This document shows, one piece after another, positions 1 to 10,526 of a stretch of DNA of 64,000 nt (positions within the stretch are counted from its first letter, which is position 1; each line of letters starts with the position of its first letter). This DNA is from Solibacter sp039934035 (GTDB taxonomy: Bacteria; Acidobacteriota; Terriglobia; Bryobacterales; Bryobacteraceae), in assembly GCA_039934035.1 (NCBI GenBank), contig JBDTMZ010000048.1, positions 3,918-67,917 on the forward strand. The letters run 5' to 3'. The notes under the pieces were generated by a model. It worked only from the letters and a program-made list of their open reading frames with translations, searched no databases and was not told where the DNA came from. The position numbers and the translations under genes are program-made.

Positions 1-107
1 TGGCCGCCCACCTGACCCCAGAGCACGAAAACGGCGATCAGGGCTATCAGGAATTGAGTGGTGTACGCAAGGCGGAGTATTTGCATCGAAGCGTAGTAAA
101 ACTTCAT
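1..107 (-). CDS. partial membrane protein, N-terminus only
   Basis: An open frame runs off the left edge on the minus strand. About 35 residues are visible from ATG at 107, with a second possible ATG at 86. After a short polar start with Tyr, Arg and Gln residues, one hydrophobic segment of about 16 residues ends in Leu-Trp-Gly-Gln, as in an integral membrane protein. It is divergent from the permease starting at 137. The family cannot be named from this fragment. Confidence 0.45.
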   Translation of the reverse strand, partial: MKFYYASMQILRLAYTTQFLIALIAVFVLWGQVGG

Positions 108-136
108 CTTACGTTATCCTGGAAGTAAGCACACCG

Positions 137-1390
137 ATGAACCATTCCCGTAGCAATTTCCTCAATGCATTTCATCTCGCCATGGACTCGATTCGCGCAC
201 AGAAACTGCGCAGTTTCCTGACGCTGCTGGGTATCATCATCGGTGTCGCAAGCGTGATCATGGTGGGCGCGGGCATTGAAGGGTTGGGAGTGTACGCCGA
301 GCAGAGCACCGCCAAGGCCTTCGGGTCTGAATCGTTCCTGGTGGCGCAGATCGCGGCCACCGGCCGCCTCAGCCGCCGCGAGTATTTCGACAAGGTGAAG
401 CGCAACAAGCCGATTCGCACGGATGACGCGCGGTTCGTGGAATCCATTGTGGGAGATCGCGTGCTCTTCAGCTCTTATCGCCAGCACTTGTCGGACATCA
501 AGCGCGACAACGCGATTTGCGAGGACAGTTCCGTCCTTGGCGCAGCCGCGGCGATGGCCAATATCCGCGACATCGGCGTGGTGGACGGCCGCTTCTTCAC
601 CGACCAGGAAGATCGCTCGCGGGCTTTCGTGGCGGTGATTGGCGACACCGTGCGTACCACGCTTTTTCCCGGCGATGCGTCGCCGCTGGGGCAACTTGTC
701 CGCATCGAAGGCATCGAGTTCACGGTGATCGGCGTGCAGGAGCGGCAGGGCTCATCGTTTGGCCGGGACCTGGACAACACGGCCTACATTCCCATCACGG
801 CGTTCAACCGCCTGTACGGTCCTGGAAACGGCCTGACGCTTTTCGGCCGGCCGCGGCTTGGCAGCGGGCTCGACCTGGAAGGCGCGCTCGACGAGACCCG
901 CGTGGTGCTGCGCACCCGCTTTCATGCGCGTCCCGGGCAACCTGACAACTTCGACGTGTTGACGCCGGACGCTATACGCGGGTTCATCGACGAGATTCTC
1001 GGCATGATTGCCGCGGTGGTGGTCCCGGTGACGTGCATTTCGCTGGTGGTGGGCGGCATTGTGATCATGAACATCATGTTGGTCAGCGTGACGGAGCGCA
1101 CGCGCGAAATCGGGATTCGCAAAGCGGTGGGGGCGAGGCATGCGGACGTGATGACGCAGATCCTGATCGAAGCGGTGACGCTGTCGTGCGTGGGCGGAGC
1201 GTTTGGCGTGCTACTGGGCGCCATCGTTACCGAAATCCTGGGTAGAGTCTTCGGCCTGTCGCTGCACATTACAGCCGGCTACGTGGCGCTCTCGCTGATT
1301 GTTTCGGGACTGACCGGCATTGTCTCGGGCTGGTATCCGGCGTCACGCGCCGCGAAACTTGACCCCGTCGAAGCCCTGCGTGCGGAGTAA
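137..1390 (+). CDS. MacB/FtsX-family ABC transporter permease (first of pair)
   Basis: 417 residues with the MacB layout: one N-terminal membrane segment (about 24-45), a periplasmic MacB_PCD domain (about 46-285), then three membrane segments in the FtsX domain. The cytoplasmic loop after the second segment carries the family motif SVTERTREIGIRKAVGAR, and the protein ends in the typical AAKLDPVEALR tail. Such permeases normally pair with a LolD/MacB-type ATPase and act in mechanotransmission or export of lipoproteins, peptides or drugs across the inner membrane. A second permease starts 3 nt downstream. No cognate transporter ATPase is in the window, so the substrate is unknown. Confidence 0.88.
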   Translation: MNHSRSNFLNAFHLAMDSIRAQKLRSFLTLLGIIIGVASVIMVGAGIEGLGVYAEQSTAKAFGSESFLVAQIAATGRLSRREYFDKVKRNKPIRTDDARFVESIVGDRVLFSSYRQHLSDIKRDNAICEDSSVLGAAAAMANIRDIGVVDGRFFTDQEDRSRAFVAVIGDTVRTTLFPGDASPLGQLVRIEGIEFTVIGVQERQGSSFGRDLDNTAYIPITAFNRLYGPGNGLTLFGRPRLGSGLDLEGALDETRVVLRTRFHARPGQPDNFDVLTPDAIRGFIDEILGMIAAVVVPVTCISLVVGGIVIMNIMLVSVTERTREIGIRKAVGARHADVMTQILIEAVTLSCVGGAFGVLLGAIVTEILGRVFGLSLHITAGYVALSLIVSGLTGIVSGWYPASRAAKLDPVEALRAE

Positions 1391-1393
1391 CTC

Positions 1394-2640
<1,247 letters not shown>

Positions 2641-2641
<1 letters not shown>

Positions 2642-4440
2642 TGGCACTCCTGGTCAGTTGTACCGGACTTTCCAAGTCTTACGGTTCGCGTCTGCTGTTC
2701 GAAGGCATTTCGCTGGGCATTTCCGAAGGCGAGCGTCTCGGCCTCATCGGCCGCAATGGGGCGGGCAAGTCGACGCTGCTGCGCGTGCTGGCCGGCCAGT
2801 TGGAACCTGACAGCGGCACCATTTCCTTCCGGCGCAATACCCGCGTCGGCTACGTCCCGCAGGAGGCTGAATTCGAGGGCGGGCACAGCGCGCACGAGGT
2901 GATCGCGGAAGTGCTGGCGGGCGAGCATCTCGACGAGCTGGAACTGGAAGCGCGCGTCAATCAGACGTTGGGACGCGCGGGTTTCACGGATACCAGCGTG
3001 CGCACCGAGGCGCTCTCCGGAGGCTGGAAGCGCCGCCTCGCCATCGCGCGCGAGATTGCGCTTTCGCCCGATGTGCTGTTTCTGGACGAGCCCACCAATC
3101 ATCTGGATTTCGAGGGCATTCAGTGGCTCGAGAAGCTGCTCGCCACGGCTCCCTTCGCCAGCGTGGTGGTCAGTCACGATCGGTATTTTCTGGACACCGT
3201 GGTGAACGATGTCGCGGAGATCGATCGCGCGTACCAGGGCGGATTATTCCGGGTGGAGGGCACCTACAGCAGTTTCCTGGAAAAGAAGCAGGAGTTTCTG
3301 CTGAGCCAGGCGAATCGCCAGGAAGCGCTGGCGAACCGTGTGCGGCGCGAGGTGGAGTGGCTCCGGCGCGGGGCGAAAGCGCGCACGGGGAAGTCCAAGT
3401 CGCGCATTGATAATGCCGGGCGGTTGATTCGCGAATTGGAAGACGTTCAGGAGCGCACGGCGAAAGGCGTGACGGCGATCGATTTCACCGCCACGGACCG
3501 GCGCACCAAACGCCTGCTCTCGGTGGAGCATATCGCCAAGGAACTTGGCGGCCGCACGCTATTCAGCGATCTCAGTTTCACGCTTTCACCCGGTACGCGG
3601 CTCGGCCTGCTGGGACTCAACGGCACGGGGAAGACGACGCTGTTACGGATTCTGGCCGGCGAGATTCCCGTGGATGCCGGCAATGTGGAGCGGGCCTCGG
3701 CGCTGCGCGTGGTGTACTTCGATCAGGCGCGCGAGCAGTTGGATCGCGAGCAGACGCTGCGCCAGGGGCTGGGCGCGCACGGCGACACGATCGTCTTTCA
3801 GGATCGCCCGATCCACGTCGCGGGATGGGCCAAGCGCTTCCTCTTCGATTCCGGACAGCTCGATCGTCCGATGTCCAGCCTCTCGGGAGGCGAGCAGGCA
3901 CGGGTGCTGATTGCGCGGCTGATGCTGCAGCCGGCCGATCTGCTGTTGCTGGACGAGCCGACCAACGACCTGGACATTCCCACGCTCGAAGTGCTCGAAG
4001 ACAGCCTGACGGAGTTTGCCGGCGCGCTGGTGCTGGTGACGCACGATCGCTATTTGCTGGATCGCGTCTCCACAGCGGTGCTGGGGCTCGATGGGCGCGG
4101 CGCGACGCAGATGTATGCCGACTACTGGCAGTGGGAGCAGGCGGGAATGCGGCAGCCTGAGCCCGGCAAGGCGGCGAAGCAGGAGAATGGGTCGACCGCA
4201 AAATCCGCGCCCGTGAAGAAGAAGCTCTCTTATCTGGAAGCCCGCGAGTGGGAACAGATGGAAGTGAAGATCATGGAAGCGGAACAGGCGGCGGAAGCCA
4301 TCCGCACGGAAATGCAATCGCCGGAGGTGGTCTCCGACGGTCCACGCCTGCAAGCCTGCTTTGGGCGACTGCAGCCCGCCGAACACCTGGTGCACCAACT
4401 CTACGAACGCTGGGCGGAACTGGAAGCGAAGCTGCAGTAG
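2641..4440 (+). CDS. uup: ABC-F family ATPase, Uup-like
   Basis: 599 residues beginning at the ATG that overlaps the previous stop (TAATG). There are two nucleotide-binding domains and no membrane helix. The first has Walker A GRNGAGKST (about 37-45), a slightly altered signature LSGGW (about 125) and Walker B LFLDEPTNHLD. The second has GLNGTGKTT (about 325), LSGGEQAR (about 414) and LLLLDEPTNDLD. The linker is charged, and a C-terminal coiled-coil domain of about 75 residues is of the Uup type. ABC-F proteins act on ribosomes or nucleic acid; Uup is linked to precise excision and to rescue of stalled ribosomes. Longer in-frame starts upstream lie inside the permease and are rejected. The exact ABC-F subgroup is inferred from the C-terminal domain. 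Confidence 0.85.
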
Positions 4441-4545
4441 CGGCACGCTTTCGTCAGGTTCGTTGTCCCGGGAACCGATGCCATCAATTACAATCCGAAT
4501 ATCTGTAAGGATGGCAATACCCGATTCGTTCGCGGAGGTTTACCC

Positions 4546-6441
4546 GTGTCTAAGAAGCAGCCGTATCTGACGCTTGGCCTGGCGCTCGCCGCCAGTCTGT
4601 CGCTCCCGTTTGGCGCGCGAGCGCTCAACTACACTGGCAAGCAGAACAACCCAGCCACGTTTGAGACTCTCGAAGAGGTCCGCGTGAGTGGCCCCACTGC
4701 CGTCGGCAAGCTGGAGGGCAATAACGGGAGGACCTTCAAATCCCACCCGGTGCTGGACAGCTATCCGAAGGGGACCACCTACGTTTACAGGTCGCCGAAC
4801 CTGTACGGCGGGCGAGCCTCGGCCAGGCTCAATGCGGACATTCTGGTATTCGCCGAGAAGACTTTTGCGAACAAGGACGCGGCGCTGGCCTACCTTAAAG
4901 ATCTGGGCTTGACCAAGATCGCCGATGAAGCGATCGGCAGCGTGATTCTGGTCACTCCGGCGGATGCCAAGGCGTTTGGCGCCGCAGACCAGAAGGCCTA
5001 CTACGCGCTGCAGACGGCGATCTTCGCCCAGAAGGCGGGGGAAGGCGGTCGCGGCGGATTGGGCTATTCCGACGCCGAGTATTTCGGCGGGTTTGGGTAT
5101 ACCTACGTGATCGGGGTGGATGGCGGCGCCACCTTCCTCAACAACTACATCTCCGGCACGGTGGACTACGTGGGTCGCATTGCGGGCATGCTGCTGGTCA
5201 ACGGCAAGATGGACGTTGGCCGCATGGTCGCCAATCATGTCCCGGCGTACCTGGTGAACGCGGCGGATTCGGTGGTGGAGCGGTACAGGAAGGCCAACGA
5301 GGCCGACGCATTCTCGACCGCAGGCGGAGTGGATACATACTTCAATCAGGCGCTGCCGATTCGGCGGGTGATGGTGGCGAAGGACCAGAATCCCGATCTC
5401 GCCAGGTACATCAAGGACGCCTACTACAACATGTTCATCAAGGCGATGCGCGTCGGCGTGACCAAGGCCGGCGTCTACAGCGCCGCCACGCCCTATCAGG
5501 GCTATAGCATGGACCAGGCGCCCTATTCGCTCTGCGAGAGGAACGCTGTTCTGAATGGCGTTACGGCGGATGGCATTCATGTCATCGCCAAGACCGAGGA
5601 TCGGTTTAACGATGTGAAGATGCCGAATGGCGAGTTCCTGCAGACCTGGTTCGAATACCTGCCGGAGGAAGTGCTCAAGAACACCGCTCCGGCGGGCACG
5701 GTGCCGCTCTTCCTCGCGCTACATGGCGGCGGGGACGACCCGCGGCAGTTTGTCGAAGAAATCGGATTGCTCCCCCTGGCGGGCTCGCAACGCTTCGCCA
5801 TGGTGGCGCCAGATCATTCGACTATCGCGAATGTGCTTTCCGAGGCGCTGCCCAAACTGGTGAAGTACATGGTGAAGACGTATCCGTCGCTCGACGCGTC
5901 GCGCGTGTACGTGACGGGTTATTCGATGGGCGGCGCCGCAACGCTGCGGGCGATCAACGGCGATCCCTCGGTGTTTGCCGCCGCCATTCCCATGGCCGCG
6001 GCTCCTTACACCGGCACACCGCAGCAGGTGGCGCAGTTCCAGAAGAATCGCCTGCCGGTGATTTTTACGACTTCGTCGTTCGACCTCGGCGGCGCATTCG
6101 ATCCGGCGAACGGCACCATCGCGGTTGGCTACCAGACGCAACTCAATCTGTTCCTCGGCTACAACGGGATGAAGAAGATCGAGGCGTACGATTTCAAAAC
6201 GTATCCGGTGAACGGCTTCAAGGCCGACCGTATGCTGCGTGTGAGGGTCAACGGCGAGCACGACACCTACCGCTGGTATCTGAATGACGCGGGCGGCGTG
6301 CCGATGGTGGCGGTGTCCTACACGGAAGACCTGATTCATGCGCTGTACCCGGAATATGGCAAAATCGCCTGGGATTTCGCCAAGCAGTACTCGCGGGATC
6401 AGAAGACGGGCGCGATCAAATACAATCCACACGCGCGGTAG
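4546..6441 (+). CDS. secreted alpha/beta-hydrolase (PHB-depolymerase/esterase-like)
   Basis: 631 residues from a GTG start preceded by GGAGG at 4534-4538. Residues 1-27 form a signal peptide (Lys-Lys, then a hydrophobic stretch ending Ala-Arg-Ala). The first 330 or so residues match no family I can name. From about residue 345 there is an alpha/beta-hydrolase domain: oxyanion-type HGGG near 393, nucleophile elbow GYSMGG with Ser near 460, and a plausible catalytic His in the C-terminal part. This arrangement resembles LpqC/poly(3-hydroxybutyrate) depolymerase-like esterases. It probably acts outside the cytoplasm on an ester or peptide substrate that cannot be named. A strong inverted repeat follows the stop. 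Confidence 0.75.
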   Translation: MSKKQPYLTLGLALAASLSLPFGARALNYTGKQNNPATFETLEEVRVSGPTAVGKLEGNNGRTFKSHPVLDSYPKGTTYVYRSPNLYGGRASARLNADILVFAEKTFANKDAALAYLKDLGLTKIADEAIGSVILVTPADAKAFGAADQKAYYALQTAIFAQKAGEGGRGGLGYSDAEYFGGFGYTYVIGVDGGATFLNNYISGTVDYVGRIAGMLLVNGKMDVGRMVANHVPAYLVNAADSVVERYRKANEADAFSTAGGVDTYFNQALPIRRVMVAKDQNPDLARYIKDAYYNMFIKAMRVGVTKAGVYSAATPYQGYSMDQAPYSLCERNAVLNGVTADGIHVIAKTEDRFNDVKMPNGEFLQTWFEYLPEEVLKNTAPAGTVPLFLALHGGGDDPRQFVEEIGLLPLAGSQRFAMVAPDHSTIANVLSEALPKLVKYMVKTYPSLDASRVYVTGYSMGGAATLRAINGDPSVFAAAIPMAAAPYTGTPQQVAQFQKNRLPVIFTTSSFDLGGAFDPANGTIAVGYQTQLNLFLGYNGMKKIEAYDFKTYPVNGFKADRMLRVRVNGEHDTYRWYLNDAGGVPMVAVSYTEDLIHALYPEYGKIAWDFAKQYSRDQKTGAIKYNPHAR

Positions 6442-6449
6442 TGCGGTGA

Positions 6450-6507
6450 GGGCCGCCGATGAATCGGGATGTTCTTATCTGCGTTCATCGGCGTTCATCG
6501 GCGGCCC
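6450..6507. repeat. 14-bp inverted repeat (hairpin) after the esterase gene
   Basis: A perfect 14-bp stem (GGGCCGCCGATGAA at 6450-6463 with its complement at 6494-6507) encloses a 30-nt loop, starting 9 bp after the esterase stop. The right arm contains the doubled unit TTCATCGGCG. It may terminate transcription between the convergent genes. There is no T-run, and its unit recurs at 6552-6656 and 27291-27313, so it is more likely a member of a dispersed intergenic repeat family. Confidence 0.6.
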
Positions 6508-6551
6508 ATTCTGTCTCTTCAAATTGCGTGCAGGTAGATAGAAATAATTGG

Positions 6552-6656
6552 CCGCCGATGAACGCGGATGAACGCGGATAAGACAAGCTGCCGCTTGCTC
6601 CAGGGACTGCCGCGGATACACACGGGATTCAGCTTGCACTTATCCCCGTGCATCCG
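6552..6656. repeat. imperfect inverted repeat with GATGAACGCG units
   Basis: The left arm (from 6552) is made of GGCCGCCGATGAACGCGGAT plus one further GAACGCGGAT unit. The right arm is the complement of a version with one unit fewer (CTTATCCCCGTGCATCCGCGGCC). Together with the hairpin at 6450-6507 it fills the 226-bp gap between convergent genes. A transcript in either direction could fold. Confidence 0.5.
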
Positions 6657-6667
6657 CGGCCTGCTGA

Positions 6668-8023
6668 CTACAGAACTTCTTCGCTCCAGTTTTCCAATAC
6701 CTGCTTCACTTTCGTCATGTACTGGTCGGCGAGCGCGCCATCGACCAGGCGATGGTCGAAGCTGAGTGAGAGATGGCAGATGCTGCGGATGGCGATGGCA
6801 TCGTCGATCACTACCGGAGTCTTGTCGACCGTGCCCACGCCCATAATGGCCACCTGCGGCTGATTGATGACGGGCGTGCCCATGAGGCTGCCGAAGCTGC
6901 CGAAGTTGGTGATGGAGAAGGTGCCGCCGGTGACTTCGTCCGGTTTCAGTTGGCGTGAGCGGGCGCGCGCCGCGAGGTCCACAATCGAGCGCTGCAAGCC
7001 GAGCACGTTCTTCTCGTCCGCGCCGCGAATCACAGGTACGATGAGGCCGTTCTCCAGCGCCACGGCGATCCCGATGTGAATTTCGTTGTGATAGATGATG
7101 TTGTTGTTATCGAGCGAGGCATTGAGCAGCGGGAACTGCCGCAGGGCCACCACCGCGGCGCGCGTGATGAAGGGCAGGTAGGTCAGGCCAAAGCCGTACG
7201 CGGCCTGGAATTGCGCCTTGTGGCGCTCGCGCATTTTCGCCACTTTGGTCATGTCGACACGGTGAACGGTGGTGACGTGGGGAGACGTGCGCTTGGAAAG
7301 CACCATGTGCTCGGCGATCTTGATGCGCATCGTGCTCAGCGGTTCGATGCGGGTCTTCGCCTGTCCCGCCGGAGGCAGCGGGACCATGGGTGCTGGCGCA
7401 GGCGCTGCTGCCACGGGAGCGGGCGCTGGGGGCGCCGCAGCTGAGGGCGCGGGAGTCGCGGGGGTGGGCGCAGGCTGCGATTGGGCGGAAACGTAACCCT
7501 CGACATCCTGCTTGGTGATGCGTCCGCCCGCGCCTGTACCTTTCACCTGTGCGAGGTCGACATTCAGTTCGCGCGCCATCTTGCGCACCAGGGGGGACAG
7601 CGGTCCGGCAGGCTCGGCGGGAGCTTCAGCCTGCGGCGGAGCGACGGGTGTGGCAGGAGGAGCAGGCGCGGCAGGCGCTTCGGGCGCCGCGGCGGCAGGA
7701 GCGGGCGTAGCAGGCGGTTCGGGAGCGGCTGCCGGAGGTGCGGGCGCCCCAGCCGGCTTGCTTTCGGCCGGTTTGGCTGCCCCGGTACCGCCTTCGTCGA
7801 TGCGTGCAACCACGGTATTGATGCCGACCGTCTTGCCCTCTTCGACCAGAACTTCCGCGAGCGTGCCCGCGGCGGGAGACGGGATTTCCGTGTCCACCTT
7901 GTCCGTCGAAATCTCAAAGAGCGGCTCGTCGCGTTCGATGCGCTCGCCGGGCTTCTTCAGCCACTTGGTCAGGGTTCCTTCCACAATGCTTTCGCCCATC
8001 TGGGGCATGATGACGTCGGTCAT
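6668..8023 (-). CDS. 2-oxoacid dehydrogenase E2, dihydrolipoamide acyltransferase
   Basis: 451 residues from the ATG at 8023; a longer frame to 8086 is rejected because the family begins at MTDVIMPQMGES. It has an N-terminal lipoyl domain (about 1-76) with acceptor Lys42 in STDKVD, then a long Ala/Pro linker, a peripheral-subunit-binding domain (about 140-180), a second Ala/Pro linker, and the trimeric catalytic domain with His424 and Asp428 in FDHRLVDG. It transfers acyl groups from lipoamide to CoA in a pyruvate, 2-oxoglutarate or branched-chain complex. The N-terminus resembles SucB-type enzymes, but the substrate cannot be settled without the E1, which is absent here. It is the last gene of an lpdA-lipB-E2 operon. 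Confidence 0.92.
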   Translation of the reverse strand: MTDVIMPQMGESIVEGTLTKWLKKPGERIERDEPLFEISTDKVDTEIPSPAAGTLAEVLVEEGKTVGINTVVARIDEGGTGAAKPAESKPAGAPAPPAAAPEPPATPAPAAAAPEAPAAPAPPATPVAPPQAEAPAEPAGPLSPLVRKMARELNVDLAQVKGTGAGGRITKQDVEGYVSAQSQPAPTPATPAPSAAAPPAPAPVAAAPAPAPMVPLPPAGQAKTRIEPLSTMRIKIAEHMVLSKRTSPHVTTVHRVDMTKVAKMRERHKAQFQAAYGFGLTYLPFITRAAVVALRQFPLLNASLDNNNIIYHNEIHIGIAVALENGLIVPVIRGADEKNVLGLQRSIVDLAARARSRQLKPDEVTGGTFSITNFGSFGSLMGTPVINQPQVAIMGVGTVDKTPVVIDDAIAIRSICHLSLSFDHRLVDGALADQYMTKVKQVLENWSEEVL

Positions 8024-8043
8024 AATGAATTCTCTCTTTCCGT

Positions 8044-8709
8044 TTACGAAGCGGCCAGTTGCGGAGTCTCCTCCACCAGCGCGCAATCAAAAATGTTGGC
8101 GAAGTGCACGGCGTATCGTTCCGCCACTTCTTCCAGGCTTGCACGTACCCCAAGCGCGGCCATCGAGGTCACAGGCTTGGTCAATCCGCACGGAACGATG
8201 TAGTGGAAATAGCTCAGATCCGTGGCTACGTTGAGTGCGAAACCGTGCGACGTCACCCATCTGCTGAGGTGCACTCCAATCGCTGCGATCTTGCGCTCTC
8301 CTACCCAGACGCCGGTCAATTTCGGAATGCGTCCGGCTTCGATACCGTAGTCCGACAGCGTCAAAATAATGGTCTCTTCCACCGCGCGCACGTAGGCGCC
8401 TACGTCGCGCTTCCAATCACGCAGATCCAGAATCGGATAGCCCACCAGCTGGCCGGGACCGTGATAGGTCACGTCTCCGCCGCGGTCTGTGGGGAAGAAG
8501 CTGATTCCGGCGCGCGCCATCACGTCTTCGCCGGCCAGCAGGTTTTCCGGGTGCCCGTTGCGCCCCAGCGTAATGACGTGCGGGTGCTCCAGCAGCAGAA
8601 GCTGATCGGAAATCAGCCCCTGCTTGCGATCGCTCTCCAGCTGCTTCTGCAATTGCAGCGCGCTGGCGTAGTCGATCCGCCCGAGTTGGCGCAACCGGCA
8701 GCTACGCAT
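8044..8709 (-). CDS. lipB: octanoyl-[ACP]:protein N-octanoyltransferase LipB
   Basis: 221 residues, the normal LipB length. Signature elements are LLEHPHVITLGR (37-50), RGGDVTYHGPGQLVGYP (77-92), catalytic Lys140 in ERKIAAIGVH and catalytic Cys174 in IVPCGL. It moves octanoyl groups from acyl carrier protein to lipoyl domains, the step before LipA sulfur insertion. It lies between lpdA (8 nt upstream) and its own protein substrate E2 (20 nt downstream), so the operon makes an E2 and supplies the enzyme that modifies it. Confidence 0.95.
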   Translation of the reverse strand: MRSCRLRQLGRIDYASALQLQKQLESDRKQGLISDQLLLLEHPHVITLGRNGHPENLLAGEDVMARAGISFFPTDRGGDVTYHGPGQLVGYPILDLRDWKRDVGAYVRAVEETIILTLSDYGIEAGRIPKLTGVWVGERKIAAIGVHLSRWVTSHGFALNVATDLSYFHYIVPCGLTKPVTSMAALGVRASLEEVAERYAVHFANIFDCALVEETPQLAAS

Positions 8710-8717
8710 GCTCTGAC

Positions 8718-10112
8718 CTACGCATTGATGGCTAGACCATAGACTGCGTTGAACGCCTCGCCCAACGCTTCGTATAGTGTGGGGTGTGCGTGAATGGTCT
8801 GCATCATGACATCCACCGTGGCCTCGGCTTCCATGGCCGTGACTGCCTCGGCGATCAGCTCGAATCCTTCCGGTCCGATGATGTGTACTCCCAAAATCTC
8901 GCCGTAAGTCTCGTCGGCCACCACCTTGATGAAGCCTTCGTGGTGTCCCAGGATGGTGGCGCGGCTGTCGCCCGCAAACGGGAACTTCCCGATTTTGACT
9001 TTGTACCCCTGCGCGCGCGCCTGCGCTTCCGTAAGGCCGACGCTGCCGATGCCCGGCTGCGTATAAGTCGCGCCCGGAATGCGATTGCGGTTGATGGGTT
9101 GGGCGGGCTTGCCGGCGATGTGCGCCACAGCGATCATACCTTCGCGCGTCGCCACATGAGCGAGCTGGGGAGTCCCCGCCACTACGTCGCCGATGGCGTA
9201 CACGCCCGGCTCCGCGGTCTGCTGGTTGGCATCCACCTTGATGAACCCGCGATCGGTTTCCACCCTGGTGTTGTCCAGACCGATCTTCTCCGTGTTCGGC
9301 TTGCGTCCCACCGCCACCAGCAGTTTCTCGGCCTGCAGCACTTCCTGCTTGCCGTCTTTCGTGGTCATAGTGAGCTTTACGCCTGTGCCGGTCAACTCGA
9401 TGTTCTCGGCGCGCGCTCCGGTTTCGACGCGGATCTTCTGCTTCTTGAAGACGCGCTCGAGTTCCTTACTGATGTCTTCGTCTTCCACCGGCACCACGCG
9501 CGGGAGCATTTCGATGACCGTCACTTCCGTGCCGAAGCGGCGGAAGATGGAGGCGAACTCCACGCCCACGGCACCGGCACCGATGATGATGAGGCTCTTC
9601 GGCACCGCCGTGAGGTTGAGGATTTCGATGTTGGTGAGGATGAACTCGGGGTCGGGCTCGAGGCCCGGAATCATGCGGGCTTCGCTGCCGGTAGCGATGA
9701 TGATGCTCTTCGCTTCCAGCGTCTGCACGCCGGCGTCGGTTTGGACTTCCACCTTGCCGCCGCCCTTGAGTGTGGCATAGCCGGACACCCGTTCCACCTT
9801 GGCGCGCTTGAGCAGCATTTCCACGCCTTTGGCGTGCTTGTTGACGATGCCGTCCTTGCGGTCTTTGACTTTCGGGTAGTCCAGACGGGCATTTTCAACG
9901 TGTATTCCATCGGCTTCGGCGTTGACGAAATGCTCCCAAACGTCGGCTGTATGGAGCAGGCTTTTGGTGGGGATACATCCCACCAAAAGACATGTTCCGC
10001 CGAGTTTGGCCTGCTTTTCGATCAGTGCTGTCTTGAGTCCGTATTGGCCGGCGCGAATGGCTGCGGAGTAGCCGCCGGGACCACTTCCTATCACAATTAG
10101 ATCGTAGGGCAC
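8718..10112 (-). CDS. lpdA: dihydrolipoyl dehydrogenase (E3)
   Basis: 464 residues from a GTG start. FAD-binding GSGPGG (9-14); redox-active disulfide Cys41/Cys46 in GGTCLLVGCIPTK, where Leu43 replaces the usual Asn; a second Rossmann motif GAGAVGVEFA in the NAD domain; and C-terminal dimerisation domain with the His-Ala-His-Pro-Thr active-site motif. It reoxidises dihydrolipoamide with NAD+. It is the first gene of the operon with lipB and the E2. The family and role are clear; which complex it serves is not. Confidence 0.95.
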   Translation of the reverse strand: MPYDLIVIGSGPGGYSAAIRAGQYGLKTALIEKQAKLGGTCLLVGCIPTKSLLHTADVWEHFVNAEADGIHVENARLDYPKVKDRKDGIVNKHAKGVEMLLKRAKVERVSGYATLKGGGKVEVQTDAGVQTLEAKSIIIATGSEARMIPGLEPDPEFILTNIEILNLTAVPKSLIIIGAGAVGVEFASIFRRFGTEVTVIEMLPRVVPVEDEDISKELERVFKKQKIRVETGARAENIELTGTGVKLTMTTKDGKQEVLQAEKLLVAVGRKPNTEKIGLDNTRVETDRGFIKVDANQQTAEPGVYAIGDVVAGTPQLAHVATREGMIAVAHIAGKPAQPINRNRIPGATYTQPGIGSVGLTEAQARAQGYKVKIGKFPFAGDSRATILGHHEGFIKVVADETYGEILGVHIIGPEGFELIAEAVTAMEAEATVDVMMQTIHAHPTLYEALGEAFNAVYGLAINA

Positions 10113-10145
10113 TCTGTCTATTCTAGCGAAGGATTGGCGCGATGC

Positions 10146-10526
10146 TCAGGCGTCGAAAAAGCGGATCGAAGGCATTGGGTACTGTTTGCGATTTCTGGTC
10201 CATAGCCTCGCCTCGCACTGAATCGAGGTGGCCGCGATCAGCGCATCTCCCAGTTCCACGCCATGGCTCTTCGAATATTTCTTTAGAATCTCGCCTGCAA
10301 GCCGGCCTGTGTGCCGATCCATCGTAATTACTTCCAGGGAGTCGAAGAGCTCGCCGAGTGGCTGGAGTTCAGCGGGCCTTGCCCCGTGCCATAACTCGGC
10401 AACCGTCACCGGCGAGCACATGACGACTTCGTTGGAGTCGCCCAGCTCGTGCCAAAATTTCAGGATTCCAGCGTCCCGTCCCCGCGTGACCTCGATCAGG
10501 ATGTCGGAATCGACTAGGATCGCCAC
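10146..10526 (-). CDS. vapC: PIN-domain toxin (VapC family)
   Basis: 126 residues from a GTG at 10526. Acidic active-site residues are in the expected places: Asp6 and Asp8 near the N-terminus (LVDSDILIE), Glu44 (VTVAELWHG) and Asp94 (GVELGDALIAAT). PIN toxins are Mg2+-dependent endoribonucleases that cut tRNA or rRNA when released from their antitoxin. The start lies 13 nt inside the upstream antitoxin frame, the usual translational coupling. GTG is chosen because the conserved N-terminal strand begins immediately after it. Confidence 0.85.
   Translation of the reverse strand: MAILVDSDILIEVTRGRDAGILKFWHELGDSNEVVMCSPVTVAELWHGARPAELQPLGELFDSLEVITMDRHTGRLAGEILKKYSKSHGVELGDALIAATSIQCEARLWTRNRKQYPMPSIRFFDA

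Noticed and set aside
8784..10100. 438-residue plus-strand open frame
   Set aside because: Mirror of lpdA; no domain, and lpdA motifs are complete.
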